Shown here: in pieces, positions 57,601 through 64,000 of the stretch
Layout of the letters: the number at the start of each line of letters is the position of its first letter
How positions within the stretch are numbered: the first letter of the stretch is position 1
Origin: Amorphophallus konjac
Taxonomy: Eukaryota > Streptophyta > Magnoliopsida > Alismatales > Araceae
DNA length: 64,000 nt
Assembly: GCA_022559845.1 (NCBI GenBank)
Contig: CM040127.1
Span: 31,210,708-31,274,707, forward strand
Reading direction: 5' to 3'
Position numbers and translations under genes: made by a program
Notes under the pieces: model-generated
What the model was told of the DNA's origin: nothing
Databases searched by the model: none
Seen by the model: only the letters and a program-made list of their open reading frames with translations

Positions 57601-58967
57601 ATGATAACAAGTTTTGCAAGGAAGCAAGTTCAAAGCACACGACATACAAGGAGTGGCATAACCAAAAAACAGTGACATAACCTATAACTTGCACCATATC
57701 ACATCCGTTGAACATTAAAACATAACATATATAACCACATCCTGATCCCTTATGTGTTTAACGTCAAACAGAATAGCCTTCAAGAAACCTAAAGCATGTT
57801 AACAAATTGCAAATATATACATTGCACATATTGGCAATTTTTTTGGTAATCCATAATTAACAAGTCAACTAATAAGCAAGGTTTGCCAAACCGGAACCGC
57901 CCATCCCGTCCCAGCCACAGACCGGGACGACCGATCTGTGAGACGCAACCGAGACGCTTTATATATTATTTTAATTTTTTTATAATAAATTAGTTCTATA
58001 AGTCGGTTAGTTGATGGTCTCACAGTTAACCGTGAGGTTCTGGGTTCGAAACATGCTTCTGGCGTGTTTTTGTTCGATTTTTTGAAAAATGTTTGAAAAG
58101 TTATTTTAAAAAAACGTTTAAAACAATGATAAAACTGGGTTCGAACCAGAGACGCCCATTTAAATAACACAACAACTAGCCAACTGAGATAGAATATCAT
58201 TTGAATTATTTTGTTCCGTTATATATATATATATATTATATAGTTTGCCGTCTCGGTACGCAACAGTACCGACCTGCACCGTCCAATCCCGGGCCGTGAA
58301 CGGGACGGCCGGTTCAACCGGGACGGCAAACACTGCTCATAAGACAACAAAAAGAGCATTTGACTCTCAAACACTTCACTAAGCAACATCAATAAGAAAA
58401 ACCATCAACAGTACAGAGTCAAGCCTTCGAATGGAGGGCAATTAATCGTCGCATCTACACATAGGCCATTCCCGTGAAGCGCACTAAAAATAACACCAAC
58501 ACCAATGCACCAGAGGTGGAATAGGTGCAAGCAAACAAAAACCAGGAGTACATACGGGAAGAATTATCAACCATGCCAAAAGAATTTCATAAATTATCAG
58601 ACAGCGCCAACGACACACGGAAGCATAAAGCTCCGCGGCGAAGAACAGATCCAACGGTCCCACGACACCACTCACAAACGCGCCACACAACACAACGGAA
58701 AAATCCCCATATGCCTACAAAGTAGGAAAGGACAGAAGAGGGCAACCACACAAACAGATCCAAACGCCCGTTACAGAAGAAGGAATCAAGAATCACAACC
58801 GAAGACGGGGATTCGCAGGAATTGTGAGGGAAATAGAGGCGGACCTGGAGCAAGCTGGTGGCGTAACTGATGTAGTTCCGTATCATCCCCTGGGCCGTGA
58901 TCCGGATCTCGTTCTCGTTTATGGTCGACTCCGGCCGCGGCTTCTCCACCCGCTGGTACCTGTCCAT
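39630..58967 (-). CDS. ALBA: Alba-family nucleic-acid-binding protein with RGG/GYG tail
   Basis: Alba-domain protein binding RNA/DNA. Plant homologues sit in cytoplasmic RNP granules and nuclei and affect mRNA stability and R-loops. Eight coding exons, GT-AG and phase-consistent: 58845-58967, 41969-42049, 41787-41875, 41630-41704, 41376-41491, 41150-41296, 40674-40745, 39630-39724 (798 nt, 265 aa, TAG). Exon 1 starts MDRYQRVEKPRPESTINENE, then IRITAQGMIRNYISYATSLL. Exon 2 gives EKRMREIVLKAMGQAISKTV, and exon 3 KKRIPGLHQDTTISSASITD at its start. The Alba fold covers roughly residues 20-122. It is followed by a Gln-rich linker (137-150) and an Arg-Gly/Gly-Tyr tail with six GGGY-type repeats (163-265). 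Intron 1 is 16.8 kb and contains a hAT element. An AAACCCTA telo-box lies upstream (59134). It is an ortholog of the longer plant Alba class; the individual member is unassigned. Confidence 0.93.
42310..42665. repeat. 162-bp tandem duplication in Alba intron 1
   Basis: ACATAAAAGGGCCAGAAGCT occurs at 42312 and 42474, and the following ~150 bp is repeated with scattered changes. The second copy contains an extra ~28 bp. Confidence 0.85.
43170..43690. repeat. About 31-bp minisatellite (GGTTTGGACCGGATAAACCC)
   Basis: Roughly 15 units of the form GGTTTGGACCGGATAAACCC plus CCACTTGGGG, becoming looser toward 43690. The array ends directly in front of a TATA box. The open frame through it is repetitive and not taken as a gene. 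Confidence 0.85.
43702..43709 (+). promoter_or_regulatory. TATA box of an LTR-like promoter
   Basis: TATAAATA sits just downstream of the 31-bp minisatellite and is followed by CCCTCAATGGGGCCCCACAC. The arrangement resembles 12725-13308. No LTR ends were fixed. Confidence 0.45.
44174..44381. repeat. 104-bp tandem duplication
   Basis: GCAACCCATGAGAG occurs at 44208 and 44312. Both copies continue into TTGGCTGGTGCACCTCCAC. Confidence 0.8.
44400..44663. repeat. Degenerate ~38-bp repeat, left part
   Basis: Loose units of the type AAAATACCCAGAAGGGTCCA occur here. The same pattern resumes at 54325-54700 on the other side of the hAT insertion, so both parts are one pre-existing locus. Confidence 0.6.
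45050..45410. repeat. G-rich minisatellite in the hAT 5' region
   Basis: Units of GGGGAGGGAGGGGGG plus CGTCTGGGCC, about 60 bp or shorter. It is strongly strand-asymmetric (G-rich on +) and could form G-quadruplexes. Open frames through it (Pro-rich on minus, Gly-rich on plus) are low-complexity. Confidence 0.85.
47468..47475 (+). promoter_or_regulatory. TATA box of solo LTR copy 2
   Basis: TATATAAA lies 251 bp from the LTR start, followed by a CT-rich leader. Its position matches the TATA in copy 1. Confidence 0.55.
48010..48525 (+). repeat. Array of short imperfect palindromes in solo LTR copy 2
   Basis: About eleven modules of 24-30 bp. Examples: 48101-48130 (CTCTGGCGG...CCGCCAGAG), 48199-48228 (CTCTGACG...CGTCAGAG), 48278-48303 (CTAACG...CGTTAG). 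Arm sequences pair within each module and vary between modules in matched fashion. It occupies the equivalent region to 14848-15928 in copy 1. Confidence 0.82.
53355..53891 (+). CDS. Second BED-type zinc-finger ORF of the hAT element
   Basis: An open frame of 178 codons starts MDRRRHHAWEHGYTVEGDRH and ends in TGA. It includes CRYCGHRVTGIHRFAEHLAG then C-containing GRDCRACDRVPGDVRHYF, a BED-like C-x2-C...H...H/C arrangement. A Ser/Thr/Pro-rich stretch and an acidic-aromatic tail (IECIDVVRAFFRDFL) follow. A pyrimidine tract and TTGCAG lie just upstream, so it may be a 3' exon spliced to the transposase rather than a separate protein. The frame is intact, unlike the transposase. Its function is not known; a DNA-binding accessory role is inference. 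Confidence 0.6.
   Translation: MDRRRHHAWEHGYTVEGDRHVHCRYCGHRVTGIHRFAEHLAGVGRDCRACDRVPGDVRHYFLTQLREGYVSRSRAGTSSSTSRVSPPLASGAGSSSTSRVRVAPVPSPALVAPVAHDRIECIDVVRAFFRDFLVPSTAAHDPSFVQMITYFQSHPHVPPPTRIELDYTGHQSHVSDSD
54325..54700. repeat. Degenerate ~38-bp repeat, right part
   Basis: Loose units of AAAAATACCCAGAAGGGTCC continue the pattern seen at 44400-44663. The hAT element split this array. Confidence 0.6.
54780..56300. other. Alba intron 1, no recognised feature
   Basis: AT-rich sequence with a poly-T/poly-G run near 56177-56208. No gene or clear element end was seen. Confidence 0.5.
56303..57068. mobile_element. Inverted-repeat element with CAAGGCGA-rich ends
   Basis: The left end TTGTTGTCAAGGCGACCAAG and the right end (reverse-complemented) AACAAGGCACTCCAAGGCGA are both followed by repeated CTAGGCGA motifs. 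It is a common type of plant non-autonomous DNA transposon, superfamily unassigned. Target duplication not resolved. Confidence 0.5.
57877..58335. mobile_element. hAT-type MITE with two opposed tRNA-like modules (copy A)
   Basis: The ends are CAAGGTTTGCC and CAGTGTTTGCC (reverse-complemented). The flanks are CTAATAAG and CTCATAAG (7 of 8). The + strand has AAGTCGGTTAGTTGATGG and GGTTCGAAAC (58043). The minus strand has TATCTCAGTTGGCTAGT (58177-58193) and a perfect B box, GGTTCGAACCC (58137-58147). The ends match the hAT element at 44672, which could supply transposase in trans. Confidence 0.8.
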
Positions 58968-59133
58968 GGCTGCTGAGCACCTTCCTCCACCGCCGCCGCC
59001 GATGGGAGGAGGATGACCACGGAGAAGATTGTGGGAGATCCCTCTGCAGAGGGGTAGTAGAAGAGGGAGGCGCCGGTCTGCTGGGGTGGGCGGGGTGCGG
59101 GGGGGGGGGGGAGTGGGGAAGGGCAGAGCCCTA

Positions 59134-59141
59134 AAACCCTA
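59134..59141 (+). promoter_or_regulatory. Telo-box upstream of Alba
   Basis: AAACCCTA lies about 165 bp upstream of the Alba start. Such boxes are common in promoters of plant genes tied to translation and growth. Its role here is inferred. Confidence 0.35.
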
Positions 59142-60077
59142 GCGCGAGAGAGAGAGATGGAAAACGTGGAGAGCTTCGCGAGAGGGGCTTAAAACCTCCG
59201 CCGCTTTTAACGCGAATTCCTCCGCTCCACTCCCCCGTCATACGGATTGGGGCAGCTTAGGGCACCCATTTTTTGCCCCTTTTTCCCTCATTTTCAGCAT
59301 TTTAAAAAAATCTTGTTTGATGAATTTGGAATCATGTGCTAACGTCAAATTGATGAAAGATTTCTACCATGTGTTTTTTTCTACTTGTTAAAATATCTTG
59401 GGTTTGTGATAAAAGAAGTTCTAGATTGTTTCTATACAAAAATGCTTCTATTGGGATTAAAAAGTAAAATGTGATTGATAGGAAGGATGATGACTTGTGG
59501 TAGAGGACTAGAGGTACTCTCGTGCAAGAAAAGTATATGCAGTCCAATGTATTTTCTTATTGTGATAGGATAGATGTGTGAAAGAATTATAAGAAAAAGA
59601 AGAAAAGTGTGAAAACATAGAGTCCATAGATATGAGATTCTTGTAAATCAAAGGCTTATGTTTTTTGGATGGAGCATGTGAATTTTTTGAGATGAAAAAC
59701 AATATGGGGGTGTTGTTATATGACCATCACATTCTAGCTCTTTAACTCTGTTTGATAACGGGTTATGTCTGGGTAGGATATGTTAATCGGAGACAGGTGG
59801 ATTATTCTTAGTTTGACATTTTTTTTTTCTAACCGAGGTCAGATGGGGTTAAAGTGGATTAACTCGTTCCTAAGAAATATGTAGAATGAGTTAACCGACC
59901 CCGATTAAGATTAGGGGTCGGGTGAGTCACTCAGGTAGACCACTCGTCCCTAACCTACTCCATTATCAAACACATCGTATCTAAAAATTAAATCCACATT
60001 TGTGATGTGAGGATGGATGACTATTATTTATTTGGGATCGAATGTGTTTACTTTTTATTGATTAAAATAACTTTATT
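59142..60077. other. Region 5' of Alba
   Basis: No coding gene was recognised. It contains a possible small inverted-repeat element (59746-59977). Confidence 0.5.
59746..59977. mobile_element. PIF/Harbinger-like MITE (tentative)
   Basis: The ends CTCTGTTTGATAACGG and (reverse-complemented) CGATGTGTTTGATAATGG share TGTTTGATAAYGG, as in the element at 37906. There is no clear target duplication. Confidence 0.4.
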
Positions 60078-60383
60078 TTGTTGCACACTCAAGGTATTTA
60101 CTCACTTTGAGTGTGTAACAAGTTTTCTTTTTTTTTTATTTTAAAAATATATAAGGTGGGAGCCCACCTCACCTACCAATCATGTATTAGATTGTCAAAA
60201 AATTAAAAACTAGATAATTTATTTTTTAAACATTTCACTATTTTTAATTTTTAATTTTTTCAGTCATCTAATGTAAAGTTAGATTATACGATGAATAGTT
60301 GAGATGGTCTCTGAACTCATCCTATTTAAAAAAAATTGTTACACACTCAAATTATATAAATACCTAAGGTCTGCAAGGTTACT
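60078..60383. mobile_element. Foldback MITE, GAGTAATAC family, copy 5
   Basis: The left arm contains TTGTTGCACACTC...TTTGAGTGTGTAACAAG. The right arm, reverse-complemented, gives CCTTGCAGACC...TTTGAGTGTGTAACAA. Arms are about 45 bp. The interior is AT-rich. Confidence 0.55.
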
Positions 60384-60769
60384 TACTCGATGAAAATAAA
60401 TTATTATGCTCTTACTTTATATAAGATTACGCCACGTATAATATTGTCCGGTTTAAGGTTACGGTCAATTTGTTTGGGAATATCATAAACGTCGCTTTTA
60501 CAAGTACGTTAGCTAAGGGTGGCGATCACACGCCTCCCATGTGGCCTTCATCTCGGCCGTTGCTTTCCCATATTTAACATCCAAGGGCTTACGGGGTGCT
60601 GGGTTGTTCTTTTTTACATTTTTTTTCAAATTTAAAAAAGATAGTAAGAGACATTCTAATCTCGTATGGTGTTCCTTTCCTAAATTTTAGATAGAGGATC
60701 TCAACCCGTGTAAATCTTCTTTTTAAAAAAAAAGTCTAAACCAATTTTTTAAAAAAAAAACACCCACGT

Positions 60770-61160
60770 CTCGGGGCTTCCCCCTCCCTTCCCTCTCCCT
60801 CCCGCCGGCTCCCCCCTCCCCTACGCGGCCCCACTCTCCGGCGTCCCCTCCCCCCCTCTCCCCCGTGGCGTCCCCCCTCCCCCTCTCCCCTCCCCCCTGC
60901 GCCCCCCCTCCCCCGCCGCCGGCCTGCTCTCCTCCCACCGCGGCTCTCCCCTCCCCCCTGCGCCCCCCCTCCCCCGCTGCCGGCCTGCTCCCCTCCCACC
61001 GCGGCCCCCCTCCCCCGCCACCGGCCTGCTCCCCTCCCCCCTACGGCCTGCCCCCGTCCCCCGGCGTCCCTCCCCCCCCTGCGCAGCCCCCCCTCCCTCC
61101 GATTCCCCCCCCTCCGGCTCCCCCCTGTGCAGCCGACTCCCCCCCTGCGCACGCACCCGA
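60770..61160. repeat. C-rich minisatellite
   Basis: Units of roughly 60 bp, containing CCGCCGGCCTGCTCCCCTCC and CCACCGCGGC. Long frames on both strands are a compositional effect and are not called as genes. Confidence 0.8.
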
Positions 61161-61361
61161 ACACCATGCCGTCGAAGGTGATCTGCTGTGTGAAGGAGTC
61201 TACCAGCGGCAGCGACTGCAGGCAGAAGGACGAGCTCTGCATTTTGGAACGCTCGCATCATGCTAACGAGCGAGGAGCAATCGCTGGCAGCGGCGCCGGG
61301 ACACTCGACGCGGCTCGATGACCTTGCCCCCCCCCCCCACCCCACCAATGGACCCCGACAG

Positions 61362-61459
61362 CGGCGGGTCGAAGCGCGGGGCACCGACGAAGGAAGAACC
61401 ACGGCGGGTCGAAGCGCGGGGCACCGACGAAGGAAGAACCACGGCGGGTCGAAGCGCGT
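61362..61459. repeat. 40-bp tandem repeat
   Basis: Two and a half near-perfect copies start CGGCGGGTCGAAGCGCGGGG at 61362, 61402 and 61442. It adjoins the C-rich minisatellite. The surrounding GC-rich block (to about 61910) has no recognised gene. Confidence 0.9.
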
Positions 61460-62192
61460 GGCTACCATCAGGTAGCTGGAGGTGAAGAAGGGGACCAAGA
61501 CGGAGGAGGCTGTGGAGGATTCCCCGGTAAGGCACAGGCACGGTGCTTCATCCGGTGATAGGAGTGGTGGGTGGCGTACTAGGTGGGATGAGCCTTCTTC
61601 ACTGCAGACGAGCCCTTCTGACTATAGTGGAGATTTTGAGCAAATTGGGCGGACGTGTGAGGGGTTTCCATCAAGCAGAAGGGGCCAAAGGGTGTGAGAA
61701 TTGAGTGAAAATGACAGTCGCGTGTGAGGAGGGCTGTTGCAGACACAAGAAATGACAGGGAGGGGGGGAAAGAGGAACGACGGCGACGATGGAAGTGGAG
61801 AGGCTGGCGAAGAGGAGTTTGAGGGGCTCCCCGTCTTCGCCTGAGTGATCTCTCTCCTCCGGGTTCGGGCAGGGGTAGTGGTGGTGGTGGACATTAGACG
61901 TCTCCCCGCCCAGACAACGCTTTTGCCAAACATGTCTACATATATTTTAAAAATTATGACACTTTTGCCAAACAAAAAGAGTCAAATTTTATCAATTTTA
62001 AAATTTGAGTTAAAAATTGACACAATATAATTTTTTAGGTAAAAATATTTTTTTATAAAAAAAGTTGTTCCCAAACACCCTATTATAATTTCACCTATCT
62101 TTTCGAAAGAATATCACACAAATCGGCTTCCACCGGCTCCTCCCATCAACACAGTCTCCCCCTCCAAACTCGCCACAGGGGCCAAGCCCGTA

Positions 62193-62222
<30 letters not shown>
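62193..62222. repeat. (GA)n microsatellite
   Basis: About 30 bp of GA dinucleotides next to the foldback at 62251. Confidence 0.95.
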
Positions 62223-62225
<3 letters not shown>

Positions 62226-62250
62226 TATATATTATTTTGTAAATTTTTTT

Positions 62251-62871
62251 AATATTTTTGTTGAAATTTATTAATTAGATAATAATAATTAACATAATAA
62301 AACCTTTTGATAAAGCTCATTAATATTTTTATGTTTTTCAAAAGATTTATAAGGTCACATAGTCGACCAATCACAATGTGACACATATTTTATACACTAT
62401 TTATACTAATTTTTATTATTATTTATTTATAGTAAAATTTATTAATTAAATATGTGATAACCATTTTTAATTTATTTTCAAAAATAAGTCATTAAGATTT
62501 ATAAACAAAGTTTAGATGTTCATTGTGATCTTACGTTGCGAACTTTTCAAATGCTTCTTAGCGAAGAATTTTTAAGCGTAAGTTAACCAAATATTTTAAA
62601 ATTTTATTTATGAATCTTAATGACTTATTTAACAAATAATTTTAAGATAAATATAATTAATTAATTAATAAACTTAATAAAAATATTTTAAAAAATAAAT
62701 AATATATATATATATATATACTGTATGGGATATGTGTCACATTGTGGTTGGCTGGGTCTATAGACCCCGGTAAATCATTGGAATAAAAATGAAACTGTGA
62801 ATGACATTTATTAAAATTATTTCTTGTACTAATTATTATTATCTAATTAATAGATTTTAACAAACAATATT
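62251..62871. repeat. 621-bp foldback (long inverted repeat)
   Basis: The left arm starts AATATTTTTGTTGAAATTTA and the right arm, reverse-complemented, AATATTGTTTGTTAAAATCT. Both continue into TTAATTAGATAATAATAATT. Further in, ACCAATCACAATGTGACACA pairs with ATGTGTCACATTGTGGTTGG. AATAAGTCATTAAGATTTAT pairs with ATGAATCTTAATGACTTATT. The arms are at least 200 bp with mismatches around a ~60-bp loop. There is no coding frame. It could be a MITE or a hairpin RNA source. Confidence 0.75.
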
Positions 62872-64000
62872 AAATAATAGGTTTTAAAAATGGTATATAT
62901 CTCACTCTCCTGCCCGTCTCCCCCTCTATCCGATGGGCTTGGGCCTCGAGGGCAGTTGAGGGGGGGGATTGGGTTGATGGGAGGAGAACATTTGAACAGT
63001 TTTATGTTAAGCATGGGAAAAGTAACGACCCACATGAAGGCCGCATGAGAGGTGATCCATGGCACCAGGTGATCGCCGCCCATTAACCATAGTCATATAT
63101 TTTGACAATTACAATGTACTGAAGTTCCCTTTGTTGGCCACTTGTTGGCAGTTGCCCTCCAACTGGGTTTTGTACCAGAAATATAACATCGAAGATATAT
63201 GCTGACCACTTGTCATATAAGTTGGATCATGGTTCTTTCTGTATCGGTCCGTCTCGCGTCGAGTAAATTGCACTCTACAATATTTAGGTCAGACCGAGTT
63301 AATATGAATCACCGATGCGACGAACCTTTAGATAGATACAAAGACCCAATGTTAATCTCGCAGCACACGTCACCTTTTTGGGCCATTCGTTCCTAATGAC
63401 AATTCAAAGTAGCAAGTGACGTTACAGTTGAAGTACCATCTAATTCTCTATTCATCTCATTAAAACACACACATCATTATTAGTCTCTGAATTTGGTGCT
63501 CTGAAAACAACAGAGAAGCTGATTTGCTGACTGACGTTCCCAAATCGGAATTTGTGCAACGGCATTAAATCAGGGACGGTGGGACTACCGCTTTGTGTTA
63601 TGATGGGGGGGGGGGGAGGAAGGATGAGGGATAGGGCTCCTACGGAAACATATTTCACAGAAAAATAAATAAATGAAAGCATTCTTTTTAGGGAAATAGT
63701 TTTCTCATGCGCCAAATGGTTGATGACATTTATGCTTCTCTAGTCAATACTTTCTCTTGGAATTTGATTTGCAACCGAGTGGGCCCAAGTTTGAAACAGT
63801 CTTGTAAAAAGGCCTAAATTTCTCACAAGTAATTACTAGGCTTAATTCCGTTACGTCAGCATTTGCTACCCAGTTAACCCAGGGCGGCGGGTTAAATGCA
63901 GCCAAGTGAATGGTGGTGGGTTCACTTTACTTTGGGAGTAGTGAGTATGATTATTAGATCTCTAAGACTAAGATATTAGCTATAGATATTTGACATAGAA
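62872..64000. other. Right-hand intergenic sequence
   Basis: No gene, element ends or RNA were recognised. It contains short G-runs (62960, 63606). Confidence 0.5.

Noticed and set aside
58000..58193. Genuine tRNA genes
   Set aside because: Only A-box and B-box-like parts are present. No complete cloverleaf or acceptor stem was found, and the modules lie inside a MITE.
60736..61541. Long Gly/Arg- or Pro-rich frames on both strands, including a 225-codon minus-strand frame
   Set aside because: They follow a C-rich minisatellite. GC-rich sequence lacks stops by chance and no domain is seen.

Overview
This is a nuclear window from a flowering plant. Three typical plant genes (AUGMIN subunit 7, an Alba-family protein, and a SULFUR DEFICIENCY-INDUCED/MS5-like TPR protein) carry canonical GT-AG introns in a landscape full of plant transposons. 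GC-rich first exons, very long transposon-filled introns and monocot-like proteins suggest a monocot, possibly a palm-like genome. That lineage call is inference; the sequence alone does not fix it.

Layout. 1-3896: sequence 3' of AUG7, with several foldback MITEs. 3897-23148, minus strand: AUG7 in nine coding exons (330 aa). Its third intron is 12.9 kb and holds a decayed Ty1/copia element. That element is split by a second composite repeat with a 25-bp CGGCAC minisatellite, which is split by a 3-kb solo LTR, which is itself split by a 491-bp hAT MITE. 23149-33051: intergenic, with a GC-rich repeat, a truncated CACTA element (ends 30201) carrying 178-200 bp tandem repeats, and small MITEs. 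33052-35180, minus strand: SDI/MS5-like TPR gene, four exons (316 aa). 35181-39629: intergenic MITEs. 39630-58967, minus strand: Alba-family gene, eight exons (265 aa). Its 16.8-kb first intron contains an LTR-like minisatellite region and a nearly complete hAT element (44672-54316, 8-bp target duplication) that is interrupted by a second copy of the 3-kb solo LTR. 58968-64000: the Alba promoter side, then GC-rich minisatellites, a 621-bp foldback and no recognised gene.

How it fits together. The three genes are unrelated in pathway: microtubule nucleation, nucleic-acid binding, and sulfur/meiosis-type TPR. All are on the minus strand and keep open reading phases and splice sites despite the insertions, so the transposons appear to be tolerated inside introns. 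The most interesting unexplained structures are three. First, both 3-kb solo LTRs carry an array of short imperfect palindromes whose arms co-vary (CTAACG/CGTTAG, CTGACG/CGTCAG, CTGGCG/CGCCAG). Second, small hAT-type MITEs contain two tRNA-like A-box/B-box modules facing each other. Third, the hAT element encodes a second, separate BED-type zinc-finger ORF near its 3' end.

Most other open frames in the window are low-complexity or transposon debris. All coordinates were read by eye from the sequence; no alignment or database search was run.
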